This document shows positions 7,538-15,136 of a stretch of 47,070 nucleotides of DNA, one piece after another. Under the pieces are notes generated by a model. That model was given only the letters and a program-made list of their open reading frames with translations, did no database searches and was not told the origin of the DNA. Made by a program: the position numbers and the translations under genes. The stretch's first letter is position 1. Each line of letters begins with the position of its first letter. The stretch is from Planctomycetota bacterium (GTDB lineage: Bacteria > Planctomycetota > B15-G4 > JADJEK01): contig JACQZJ010000027.1 in assembly GCA_016213895.1 (NCBI GenBank), forward strand, positions 1 to 47,070, given 5' to 3'.

Positions 7538-8650
7538 TCATGCGTTCACCGGGGAGGGGCTGGCCGCGCGCGGGCCGCCGGCCACGCGCTGCACGATCTC
7601 CGCGGCGATGCGCTCGACCGGGAGGACCTTGTCGGCGAGCCCGGCGGCGACCACCGAGCCTGGCATGCCCCAGACCACGGACGTCGGCTCGTCCTGGGCG
7701 AAGATCCCTCCCCCCGACTCGCGCACGGCGCGGGCGCCGAGCATGCCGTCGTGCCCCATGCCCGTCAGGATCACGGCCAGGGTGCTGCGCCCGCAGGCCG
7801 CCGCGACCGAGCGCAGCATCACGTCGACCGAGGGACGGCAGAAGTTCTCTTCCGGGTCCACGTTGAGCCGGACGACGCGTCTTGTTCCCTCACGCGCCAC
7901 CGTCATGTGGTGCCCGCCCGGGGCGATGAGCGCGGCTCCAGGGCGCACCGGCGCTCCCTCGCAGGCCTCCTCCACGGCGATCGCGGTCTGGCCGGCGAGG
8001 CGCTGGGCGAGGAGCCGCGTGAAGATCGCCGGCATGTGCTGGGTGATCACGATGCCGGCGGCGAAGCCGCGCGGGATGGCGGAGAGAACCGTGGCCAGGG
8101 CGTTCGGTCCGCCGGTCGAGGAGCCGATGGCGACGAGGTCGATCGCTCCCTGCGCCGCGCCGCGGCCGCCGCTCGGCGCGGCCCGCGCCTCCACGCGCGC
8201 CGCGCGCATGACCTGCGGGGAGGGCGTGAAGCGCGGCACGTGCAGCCGGCAGAGGGCGCGCAGCTTGGGGATGAGCTCGCCCGTGATGCGCTCCATCGAC
8301 TGCGCGGCGTTCGCCACCCGCGCCGGCTTGGCGACGTAGTCGGAGGCGCCGCGCGCGAGCGCTTCGATCGTGGCCGCGCCGCCCGCCTCGGTCAGCGTGC
8401 TGAACATCACGACCGGCAGGCGCGTCCAGCGCGCGCGGATCTCGCGGATCGCCTCCAGCCCGTCCATCACCGGCATCTCGACGTCGAGCGTGACGATGTC
8501 CGGCTTGACGCGTTCGATCGCCTCGATGCACTGGCGGCCGTCGCGCGCCGTGCCGGCGACCACGAGGTCGGCGTCGGCGTTGATCACGTCGCTCAGCACC
8601 TTGCGGAAGAGCGCGGAGTCGTCGACGACCAGGACGCGGACCTTGTTCAT
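7538..8650 (-). CDS. cheB: CheB protein-glutamate methylesterase/glutaminase
   Basis: The 370-residue protein has a receiver domain (residues 1-125, VLVVDDSALFR, phosphoacceptor D56 in TLDVEMPVMDG, K109) joined by a variable linker to a methylesterase domain (~170-360). The catalytic triad is intact: S178 in AIGSSTGGPNAL, H205 in ITQHMP and D301 in TGMGHDGMLGA. In the family, phosphorylation of the receiver activates demethylation of receptor glutamates and amidated side chains. It is the second gene of the minus-strand run, 185 bp after the HDOD gene, and probably has its own promoter in that gap or is read from the HDOD promoter. CheA, the usual phosphodonor, is not encoded nearby. Confidence 0.96.
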   Translation of the reverse strand: MNKVRVLVVDDSALFRKVLSDVINADADLVVAGTARDGRQCIEAIERVKPDIVTLDVEMPVMDGLEAIREIRARWTRLPVVMFSTLTEAGGAATIEALARGASDYVAKPARVANAAQSMERITGELIPKLRALCRLHVPRFTPSPQVMRAARVEARAAPSGGRGAAQGAIDLVAIGSSTGGPNALATVLSAIPRGFAAGIVITQHMPAIFTRLLAQRLAGQTAIAVEEACEGAPVRPGAALIAPGGHHMTVAREGTRRVVRLNVDPEENFCRPSVDVMLRSVAAACGRSTLAVILTGMGHDGMLGARAVRESGGGIFAQDEPTSVVWGMPGSVVAAGLADKVLPVERIAAEIVQRVAGGPRAASPSPVNA

Positions 8651-8835
8651 CTGTTCAGCTCGTGGCCTCGAACGTGCCGCAGGCGGCTCCCTCGACCGGG
8701 GCTTTCAGCGCGGCCCGGCGCGCGCGCGACGCCGTGGACACCTATCGGACGGCGGCGGCGGCGGCGTTGAGGAAGTCCTGGGGGACGATTCCTCCGCGGC
8801 GAGCACCGTGTTGCGCGCCAGGACAGCTCTCGACC

Positions 8836-9723
8836 TCAGCAGTACGAGGAGAGCAGCTCCGCCAGGCGCTGCCCGGTGGCTTCCGCGGCCGCCTCGAGCG
8901 CGGCAGGGTCCAGCTTCAGGGCCGCGAGCGCATGCGGGGCCACTTCCGGCTCCTGCTGGTTCGCGTGCGGCGCGACGCGGTGGGCGAGCGCGTCCGCGGC
9001 CTGGGTGAGCGCGGCCACGGCGTCCATCGCCGCCGTGCTGCGCCCGCCGCCGTTCGCGTACTCGCAGACGTGCTCGGCCGCTTCCGCGGGGGCATGGTGG
9101 AACTTGATGCCGTGCGTGATGCTGTCCGGCAGGTTCCAGGCGCGGCTGACGAGAGCGCCCAGCTCGGCGTGGTGGACGCCGAGGACCTCGGTCTCGGCAT
9201 CCAGGCGGGACATGCCCCGGCCGTCGCTCGCTTCGCTCAGGATCCTCAGCACGTCTTCGTCCAGGAAGCGCCCAAGCACCAGCTTGCCGACGTCGTGCAG
9301 GAGCGCTGCGGTGAACGCTTCCGGGGGGACCGGCGCCCCGCGGCATCTCGCCTTCAGGGTCTCGGCCGCGAGGGCGGCGCACACGGAATGCTGGAACAGC
9401 TCTCCTTCGGCGTAGCCGTAGGCGGGCAACGCGCCGGCCATGCGGCCGCGCATGGCCGAGGCGATGGCGTAGGAGAGAACCACTCCCGAGCCGAGGCGAG
9501 CCACCGCGTCCTTGACCGTGGCGATCTCGCGCGAGCCGCCGCGCAGCACCGAGTTGGCGCTCCTCAGCACGCGCCCGGTCAGCGCCTGGTCGTAGGACAC
9601 GACTTCCGCCACCTCGCGCAGGTCGAAGTCCTCCGCGCTGACGATGTCCGCGAGCCTTGAAGCGGTCGCGGAGAGAGGCTCCAGGCTCATCGCCGAGTCG
9701 ATGACTTCGGCTAGATTGATCAT
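8836..9723 (-). CDS. HDOD-domain signalling protein
   Basis: A 295-residue cytosolic protein made almost entirely of an HDOD domain, a non-catalytic HD-fold domain common in bacterial signalling. Visible features are VVSYDQALTGRVLRSANS near residue 45, the helical stretch LGSGVVLSYAIASAM and the HD-like ALLHDVGKLVLGRF. HDOD proteins usually act as scaffolds or sensors in chemotaxis, motility and cyclic-di-GMP networks. Its position upstream of cheB on the same strand suggests it feeds this module. A second HDOD domain, fused to GGDEF, is encoded at 28426-30294. The start ATG at 9723 follows a possible TACGAT box at 9776-9781. Function beyond signalling is unknown. Confidence 0.85.
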   Translation of the reverse strand: MINLAEVIDSAMSLEPLSATASRLADIVSAEDFDLREVAEVVSYDQALTGRVLRSANSVLRGGSREIATVKDAVARLGSGVVLSYAIASAMRGRMAGALPAYGYAEGELFQHSVCAALAAETLKARCRGAPVPPEAFTAALLHDVGKLVLGRFLDEDVLRILSEASDGRGMSRLDAETEVLGVHHAELGALVSRAWNLPDSITHGIKFHHAPAEAAEHVCEYANGGGRSTAAMDAVAALTQAADALAHRVAPHANQQEPEVAPHALAALKLDPAALEAAAEATGQRLAELLSSYC

Positions 9724-9775
9724 GCTCTGCTCCAGGCGCGCGCGGCGCCGCCTTGGGCTTGGGCCGCCTGCGAAG

Positions 9776-9781
9776 ATCGTA
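9776..9781 (-). promoter_or_regulatory. Possible -10 box TACGAT upstream of the HDOD/che operon
   Basis: Read on the minus strand, TACGAT lies 52 nt before the HDOD start codon, in GC-rich DNA. It resembles the TAnnnT boxes before other genes here. No clear -35 is visible. Confidence 0.3.
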
Positions 9782-9876
9782 CGGCCCCCTCTCGGTCGCT
9801 TTTCGGCATGCGCCGCCGCCGTTCTTCTCGAAAAAAAGGGCGATGTGCGGCCGCGGCGGCCCGCGCGCGCGGCGCG

Positions 9877-10371
9877 TCAGCGGCTGGCGCCTTCCCTCGG
9901 GCCGGCCGGACTCTCCTCCAGGCGCCGCGTGAACTCCTCGTAGCGCGCGGGCGACACCGCGCGCCCTTCCCGATAGGCGATAGCGGCGAGCGGCTCCAGG
10001 CCGGCCGCGCGCGCCTTGTCGCCCAGCTTGCGGTACAGCTCGCCCAGGTCGATGTTGAAGCGCGCCACGTCCTCGGCCGCGAGCTCGCCGAGCACGCCCA
10101 GCGCGCCGCTCAGGTCGTTTCCCTCGATCCGGGAGCGCGCCAGGCGGTAGCGCAGATCGGAGCGCTCCTCGTCCCTGAGGACCAGGTCCTCGAGCGCCGC
10201 CTCGTAGGCGAGAACGGCTTCCGAGAAACGCTGGTTCTCCTCCATGCGGGCGCCGTGGTCCACCGCTTCGACGTAGCGGGCGCGGCGGCTGCCCTCGTTC
10301 CAGCGATAGACGAAGTACCCTCCTGCGAGCAGCACGAGGGCGAGCGCGAGGAGCAGGTACTTGCGCGGCAT
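9877..10371 (-). CDS. Membrane-anchored TPR-like protein
   Basis: A 164-residue protein with an N-terminal transmembrane anchor (LLLALALVLLAGGYFVYRW, residues ~5-23) preceded by basic residues. The rest is a periplasmic helical region with TPR-like paired helices, such as ARMEENQRFSEAVLAYEAAL and LGELYRKLGDKARAAGLEPL. The frame is open for 63 codons further upstream, but the ATG at 10371 is preferred because the anchor begins there and a TATGAT box lies only 6 nt upstream, which would make the message leaderless. TPR proteins mediate protein contacts; the partner is unknown. It lies 153 bp upstream of the HDOD gene on the same strand but probably has its own promoter. Confidence 0.7.
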   Translation of the reverse strand: MPRKYLLLALALVLLAGGYFVYRWNEGSRRARYVEAVDHGARMEENQRFSEAVLAYEAALEDLVLRDEERSDLRYRLARSRIEGNDLSGALGVLGELAAEDVARFNIDLGELYRKLGDKARAAGLEPLAAIAYREGRAVSPARYEEFTRRLEESPAGPREGASR

Positions 10372-10377
10372 GCGCTT

Positions 10378-10383
10378 ATCATA
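10378..10383 (-). promoter_or_regulatory. -10-like box TATGAT 6 nt before the start codon (leaderless candidate)
   Basis: On the minus strand, TATGAT is followed by AAGCGC and then the ATG at 10371. A transcript from this box would start at or next to the ATG, and no Shine-Dalgarno fits between them. The box also supports the short form of the downstream protein. Confidence 0.45.
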
Positions 10384-10628
10384 GGGCAGAAGCCCCGGCG
10401 AGACCACGACTTCGGTCGTTCCGCCGCCACGGCGCGAGCACGGCGCGCGCCGCGCACGCTCCGCCGCGCCGCGGCCAAAACCGCGGACACATGCGCCTGA
10501 ACCGTTTACCGGACGGCCGCGTTTCGTATAGACCAGTCTGCTCCGGCGCCGCGCGGGCAAAGAGCGGGTCTTTCCGCACGGGCCGAGCGGGTCCGGCGGA
10601 ACCGACCAGGAGTTGAAAAGAGGTGAGG

Positions 10629-12554
10629 ATGTTTGCGACGGCCGGCCGCTCTGGCGCGAGGACGAGGAGGCTTCCGCTCCTTGCGCTCTGCCTTGCCGTC
10701 TCCACGCTGCTCGCCCCCTGCTGCCTCGCGGGCTTCAAGACCCAGCGCGATCCTGTCCACAAGTTCTCGCTCAAGGTCTTTGCCGACTGGAAAGAGGTTC
10801 CGACCGAGGCCGGGGACGAGATCGAGGTCATGAAGTTCTACGAGCCGGTGAGCCGGGGCGACTACCCGTCTCCCGAGCTCCGGGTCGTGCGCGTGGTGAA
10901 GGACGGGGCGCAGGCGCCGGTCACCGGACCGGGCGGCATCGACCTCAGCCAGATCCCGGAGGAGTTTCGGGACCAGTTCCGCGTGAAGTCGGCGTGGGAC
11001 GCGACCATGGGGCGCCTCTCCCAAATGGGCCTCGAGGCTCCCGATCCGGAGAAGGTCGAGCACCAGGACATCACCACGGCGCGCGAGAAGGTGCGCGGCC
11101 GGCTGTGGATCCACACCGCGTCCCTGGGCGCCACCCTCGGCCTCGACGCGGTCCTGTACGCGACTCTCGCCGTTTTCGAGAAGGACGGCGTGGAATACGG
11201 CATCTTCCTCACCTGCTCGGAGCGGCGCGGCAAGAAGTTCGCCCCGGACTTCAAGTCGATCGCCCGGTCGTTCACCTTCTTCGACGAGCACGCGCAGGAG
11301 GTCGAGGAACTGGACGTCCTGAAGGACGTGAGCATCAGCCCCAAGCGCAAGGCCGCCATCGAGGCCAGCATCGTCAAGGGCTGGGCGGTGATCGTCAGCC
11401 CGAAGCGCAACTACATCGTCATCTACAACACCAAGAACAACAAGAACCACCTGCTGGCCAAGGAGATCGCCGAGCGCATCGAATGCCTGCGGCAGCAGGT
11501 CTACGAGGTGCAGTTCCCGCCGCTCCAGCCGGTCGAGGCGGTGTCGATCGTGCGCGTCTGCGGCGACCGCACCGACTACCACTCCTACGGCGGTCCCATG
11601 GGCTCGGCCGGCTACTGGAACAGCGGCACCGAGGAGCTGGTCTTCTACGACGCCAGCCCGGCGAAGAAGCCGGACGACGACACCCTGGCCGTGCTCTACC
11701 ACGAGGCCTTCCACCAGTACATCTACTACGGCGTCGGGAACGTGGCGCCCCACTCCTGGTTCAACGAGGGGCATGGCGACTACTACTCCGGGGCGAAGTA
11801 CCAGCGCGGCAAGTTCCAGATCGGGACGTTCCGCTGGCGCATCGGCGTGGTCAAGGCCGCCATGCGCGAGGGCCCGCGTCCCTGCCGCATCGAGGTCGAC
11901 GCCGCCACGCAGGCGGAGCGCAAGGTCTGGGAAGCCAAGGGCTACACGCCGCTCAAGGACCTGATCACGTTCAGCCAGCAGGAGTACTACTCGTACCCGA
12001 GCGTGAGCTACGCCCAGGGGTGGAGCCTGGTCTACTTCCTGCGCGAGATCGTGCCGAAGAACAAGGAATGGAACAGGAAGTGGGGGCACATCCTGGACGC
12101 GTACTTCGACACGCTCAAGGCGGAGGTGGGGAAGAGCGGTGAGCTGATTCCCGGAGGCCGCGGGGACGAGGGCGAGGGAGAGGGCGGCGAGGGGGGCGGG
12201 GCGGACGGCGGCGGCGAGGAGCCGCGGCCAGAGGAGCCGGCCGAGCCGGTCGAGCCCGCGGGGCCTGCCGAGCCGGCAGGACCGACCGAGCCAGGAGACG
12301 GCGGCGAGACGGGCGGCGCGCCGGGCGGCGAGCAAGAGGGCGGGGAGGAGGGGGAAGGCGAGGACGGAGAGGGTGAGGAAGGCGGAGAGGACGGCGGAGC
12401 CGGAGAGGGTGTATCCGACATCCCGCCTCCGCCCCCGGACTACATCAGCCCCCAGGAGGCGCTGCAGAAAGCCCTGGAGGAAGCGTTCAAGGGCGTCGAT
12501 ATCGCGGAGCTGGAGAAGGCCTGGATCGAGTCGATCCTCAAGGTGGCCGGCTGA
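10629..12554 (+). CDS. Secreted gluzincin-type metalloprotease (DUF1570-like) with acidic low-complexity tail
   Basis: The 641-residue product has a signal peptide (RLPLLALCLAVSTLLAPCCLAG) and a zinc site HEAFH at residues 358-362 with a third ligand E380 in WFNEGHGDYY, 18 residues on, the gluzincin arrangement seen in peptidase-MA/DUF1570 proteins common in Planctomycetota. Residues ~40-220 form a separate N-terminal domain of unknown type. Residues ~508-597 are a Gly/Glu/Pro-rich repeat-like tail with almost no hydrophobics, followed by a short conserved-looking helical end (EALQKALEEAFKGVDI). I use the ATG at 10629; a GTG two codons earlier is possible. It is convergent with the TraB-like lipoprotein gene, 27 bp apart. 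Peptidase activity is predicted from the motif; the substrate is unknown. Confidence 0.8.
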   Translation: MFATAGRSGARTRRLPLLALCLAVSTLLAPCCLAGFKTQRDPVHKFSLKVFADWKEVPTEAGDEIEVMKFYEPVSRGDYPSPELRVVRVVKDGAQAPVTGPGGIDLSQIPEEFRDQFRVKSAWDATMGRLSQMGLEAPDPEKVEHQDITTAREKVRGRLWIHTASLGATLGLDAVLYATLAVFEKDGVEYGIFLTCSERRGKKFAPDFKSIARSFTFFDEHAQEVEELDVLKDVSISPKRKAAIEASIVKGWAVIVSPKRNYIVIYNTKNNKNHLLAKEIAERIECLRQQVYEVQFPPLQPVEAVSIVRVCGDRTDYHSYGGPMGSAGYWNSGTEELVFYDASPAKKPDDDTLAVLYHEAFHQYIYYGVGNVAPHSWFNEGHGDYYSGAKYQRGKFQIGTFRWRIGVVKAAMREGPRPCRIEVDAATQAERKVWEAKGYTPLKDLITFSQQEYYSYPSVSYAQGWSLVYFLREIVPKNKEWNRKWGHILDAYFDTLKAEVGKSGELIPGGRGDEGEGEGGEGGGADGGGEEPRPEEPAEPVEPAGPAEPAGPTEPGDGGETGGAPGGEQEGGEEGEGEDGEGEEGGEDGGAGEGVSDIPPPPPDYISPQEALQKALEEAFKGVDIAELEKAWIESILKVAG

Positions 12555-12581
12555 GGGCAGCGCCCGCCGCCGAGTCGCGCC

Positions 12582-13460
12582 TCACTTCCGCTTCACCGGC
12601 CGCGGCATGTCCCAGGCCGTGAGCCAGGAGTCCGCGCTCCTGGTGAAGCCGTGATCGTGCAGCAGGCGGCGTTCCATGTCCGGCATGTGCGCCGCGCCGT
12701 AGAAGATGGCGGTGAGGTCGTCCCCTTCCTTCAGCCGCGCCTCCAGCGCGGCCAGCGCCGCCTTGTTGCGCTCGACCACGAGCACCGAGTCCTCTCCCTT
12801 GAGGCCCTTCTCGAGCCCGGCCGCGAGCCGTTCCAGGTCGCCGATCTGCCTGCCGAGGACCAGCTTCAGGGCGCGAGCCTGGTCCTTCGAGAAGAGCGCT
12901 ACCAGCATGAGCGCCTGCTGTTCCTGCATGTCCTTCGCGTTGCCCGGCCCCTGCTTCAACTGCGTGAGGATCGCCTGCAGCAGGAGGGTGAAGAGGTTCT
13001 CGCCCTTCTCGTCCATGAGCGCCTGGAACTCGTGCGGCGTGAGGTCGGCGTGGACGAAGTTGTCCTTCGAGTAGTCCACGGCGTCGAGCTGGAACTCGAG
13101 CCCGAGGAAGTCCTTCAGGGCGCGCTGCACCATGCTCACCGCCGAGTCCCCGCCCGGCTCCGGGCGCCGATCCTTGGGCATGACCGCCTCGAAGAGGAGC
13201 GAGTCGTAGGTCGAGAAGAGCGCGTTCAGCTCGTCGTAGTACGCCCGGTCGCCGACGTGCACCGCGGCGATCAGGTCGACCACGCGGTTCTCTGCGCCGC
13301 GATAGCGCACGACCGCCGTTTCCAGGCGCGCCGCGCCGTCCTCGTCCTCGACGAAGCGCATGAACTCGGCCTTGTCCGGGGCGTCCTCCTCCTCGGGCAG
13401 GCAGCCGGCGAGCGCCCAACCGCCGAGCAGGAGAGAGAACAGCGCTGCTTTGGTCTTCAT
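12582..13460 (-). CDS. TraB/PrgY/GumN-like lipoprotein
   Basis: A 292-residue protein with a lipoprotein signal (SLLLGGWALAGC, lipobox LAGC with Cys20), so probably membrane-anchored on the periplasmic side. It has features of the TraB/GumN (TIKI-related) family: AAVHVGDRAYYDELNALF near the start of the domain, SLLFEAV, and a C-terminal FYGAAHMPDMERRLLHDHGF. Members of the superfamily are thought to be metal-dependent proteases, with GxxH and E motifs; both IAAVHVG and YGAAHMPDME are present here. The substrate is unknown. It lies 22 bp upstream of the exonuclease III stop codon on the same strand, so the two could be co-transcribed. Confidence 0.75.
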   Translation of the reverse strand: MKTKAALFSLLLGGWALAGCLPEEEDAPDKAEFMRFVEDEDGAARLETAVVRYRGAENRVVDLIAAVHVGDRAYYDELNALFSTYDSLLFEAVMPKDRRPEPGGDSAVSMVQRALKDFLGLEFQLDAVDYSKDNFVHADLTPHEFQALMDEKGENLFTLLLQAILTQLKQGPGNAKDMQEQQALMLVALFSKDQARALKLVLGRQIGDLERLAAGLEKGLKGEDSVLVVERNKAALAALEARLKEGDDLTAIFYGAAHMPDMERRLLHDHGFTRSADSWLTAWDMPRPVKRK

Positions 13461-13482
13461 GTTGCTCCTTGCGGGCGCCGTT

Positions 13483-14256
13483 TCAGAGCCCGGAAAAGGC
13501 GGCCAGGACCGGCGCGTGGTCGCTGGGCTTCTGGCCCCCGCGCGCCTCCAGGTCGATCTCCACGCCGGTGCAGGCCGCGAGCGCGCTTGGCGACAGCAGC
13601 ACGTGGTCGAGGCGCAGCCCCTGGTTATTCTTGAAGCCGAACGTGCGGAAGTCCCACCACGTGTAGTGTCCGCCCTCCTGGTGGAAGGCGCGGAAGGCGT
13701 CGCAGAGGCCGAGATCCATGACGCGCGCCAGGGCCGCGCGCTCCGGCGTGGAGCAGAGGATCCGCTCGCGCCACGCCTCCGGGTCGTGCACGTCGCGGTC
13801 GTCGAAGGTGACGTTGAAGTCGCCGGCGAGGAGGAAGGGCTGGGCCAGGTCGAAGTCGCCGGCGATGTAGGCGCGCAGCCGATCGAGCCAGGCGAGCTTG
13901 TCGTCGTACTTCTCGCAGCCGACCTCCTGGCCGTTCACCACGTACACGTTCAACACCTGCAGGCGGCCGATCGTGCCGCCGATGACGCGCCTCTCCAGCC
14001 CCTCTGGATCGCCGGGCAGGCCCTTCACCACGCCCGCGATCGGCTCGCGCGAAAGCAGGGCGACGCCGTTGTAGGTCTTCTGGCCGAACGTCTCGACGTT
14101 GTAGCCCAGCTCCTCGAGCGGCTCGCGCGGGAACGCCTCGTCCACGCACTTCAGCTCCTGCAGGCAGACGACGTCCGGCCGGCGCTCCTTGAGCCACGGC
14201 AGCAGCCGGGGCAGGCGGGCGCGGACCGAGTTCACGTTCCAGGTGGCGATGCGCAC
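13483..14256 (-). CDS. xth: Exodeoxyribonuclease III (AP endonuclease family)
   Basis: A 257-residue ExoIII of normal length. All active-site blocks are visible: IATWNVNSVRARL at the N-terminus, CLQELKCVDEAFP (metal-binding Glu), GVALLSR, NVYVVNGQEVG, LAGDFNVTFDDRDVHDP (Asp/Asn), TWWDFRTFGFKNNQGLRLDHVLLS and SDHAPVLAAF (Asp-His). The family cleaves DNA 5' to abasic sites and acts as a 3'-5' exonuclease in base excision repair. The open frame extends 100 codons upstream, but the conserved protein begins at the GTG at 14256, and a TAGAGT box 7 nt upstream supports that start. It is divergent from the methyltransferase gene. Confidence 0.95.
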   Translation of the reverse strand: MRIATWNVNSVRARLPRLLPWLKERRPDVVCLQELKCVDEAFPREPLEELGYNVETFGQKTYNGVALLSREPIAGVVKGLPGDPEGLERRVIGGTIGRLQVLNVYVVNGQEVGCEKYDDKLAWLDRLRAYIAGDFDLAQPFLLAGDFNVTFDDRDVHDPEAWRERILCSTPERAALARVMDLGLCDAFRAFHQEGGHYTWWDFRTFGFKNNQGLRLDHVLLSPSALAACTGVEIDLEARGGQKPSDHAPVLAAFSGL

Positions 14257-14263
14257 GACCAGC

Positions 14264-14269
14264 ACTCTA
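14264..14269 (-). promoter_or_regulatory. -10-like box TAGAGT 7 nt before the xth start codon
   Basis: On the minus strand, TAGAGT is followed by 7 nt and then the GTG of exonuclease III. No Shine-Dalgarno fits in the gap, so a leaderless message is likely if the box is used. It independently supports the short start chosen from family length. Confidence 0.45.
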
Positions 14270-14286
14270 CGCGAAAGCGCCGCCGC

Positions 14287-14292
14287 TATCAT
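14287..14292 (+). promoter_or_regulatory. Possible -10 box TATCAT for the methyltransferase gene
   Basis: TATCAT lies 19 nt before the ATG at 14312 and 18 bp from the oppositely oriented TAGAGT box of xth, giving back-to-back divergent promoters. Only a weak purine stretch (GAGGTC) lies between the box and the ATG. Confidence 0.35.
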
Positions 14293-14311
14293 CAGGCGCC
14301 GAGGTCCAGCA

Positions 14312-15127
14312 ATGTCCGGCCCGTCGCAGCACCGCCGCGAACAGATCGAGATGCACCGCGCCGTGGCGGACATGTACCGCGGGCGCGCGCGCCACCGCTT
14401 CGCCGCGGAGTTCCAGCAGGAGCGCAACGACATCCTGATCGCGCTCGCGCCCGCGGGCGCGGGGGGCGCGGCCCTCGACCTGGGGTGCGGGACGGGCCTC
14501 ACGCTCAACCACCTGGCCATGCGCTTCGATCGCGTCATCGGGTTGGACATCAGCAAGGAGATGCTCCGCGGCTACGAGGGCGGACACCGCGCGGAAGCGC
14601 GCGTCGCCCTGCTCCTGGCCGACATGACGGCGCTGCCGATCGCGTCCGGGTCGGTCGACGTCATCCTCTGCCGTTCCGCGCTGCACCACATGGACGACGA
14701 GGCGGCGGCGCTCGCGGAGATGGGGCGCACGCTCAAGCCCTCGGGCCGCCTGGTCATCGGCGAGCCGGCGAACGACAACCCGCTCTTCCGCCTGGCGCGC
14801 TTCTGCGCGCGGCGCCTCCCTTCCTTCGGCAAGATCCACACCATCGACCGCGCCTACACCAGGCGGCAGCTGCGGAGCCTGCTCGCGCGGGCCGGGCTCC
14901 GCGTGTGCCGCGAGGTGCGCTACGGCTTCATCGGCTACCCCCTGTGCGACAACCCCGAGCTCGTGCCCGTGCTCAAGTGGCTGCCGGCGCCGCTCGCCGC
15001 CTGTCTGGGCCGCGCCCTGCGCGCGCTCGATCGCCTGCTGGCCAGGATTCCGCTGATCCGCGGGCTCTCCTGGTACGTGATGCTGCAGGCAGGCCGCCAG
15101 GAGGAGCGGCCGCCGGCGCGCGCGTGA
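14312..15127 (+). CDS. Class I SAM-dependent methyltransferase
   Basis: A 271-residue cytosolic protein with the Methyltransf_11 pattern: SAM-binding ALDLGCGTGLTLNHL (residues ~53-68), acidic loop VIGLDISKEML, LLADMTALPIASGSVDVILCRSALHH and a C-terminal LKPSGRLVIGEP strand. The last ~100 residues (IHTIDRAYTRRQLRSLL and on) resemble the tail of methyltransferases acting on small molecules or lipids, but no substrate can be assigned. The ATG at 14312 is chosen because the protein would otherwise run back into the xth gene on the other strand. It is divergent from xth and convergent with the next gene, with 9 bp between the stops. Confidence 0.85.
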   Translation: MSGPSQHRREQIEMHRAVADMYRGRARHRFAAEFQQERNDILIALAPAGAGGAALDLGCGTGLTLNHLAMRFDRVIGLDISKEMLRGYEGGHRAEARVALLLADMTALPIASGSVDVILCRSALHHMDDEAAALAEMGRTLKPSGRLVIGEPANDNPLFRLARFCARRLPSFGKIHTIDRAYTRRQLRSLLARAGLRVCREVRYGFIGYPLCDNPELVPVLKWLPAPLAACLGRALRALDRLLARIPLIRGLSWYVMLQAGRQEERPPARA

Positions 15128-15136
15128 CGGATCAAG

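Noticed and set aside
8651-8835. A small gene in the gap between HDOD and cheB
   Set aside because: The frames there are Arg/Ala repeats from a GGC-rich tract with no Shine-Dalgarno or family match.
12151-12420. Minus-strand Ser/Pro-rich protein opposite the acidic tail
   Set aside because: It is the mirror image of the Gly/Glu codons of the metalloprotease tail and has no independent support.
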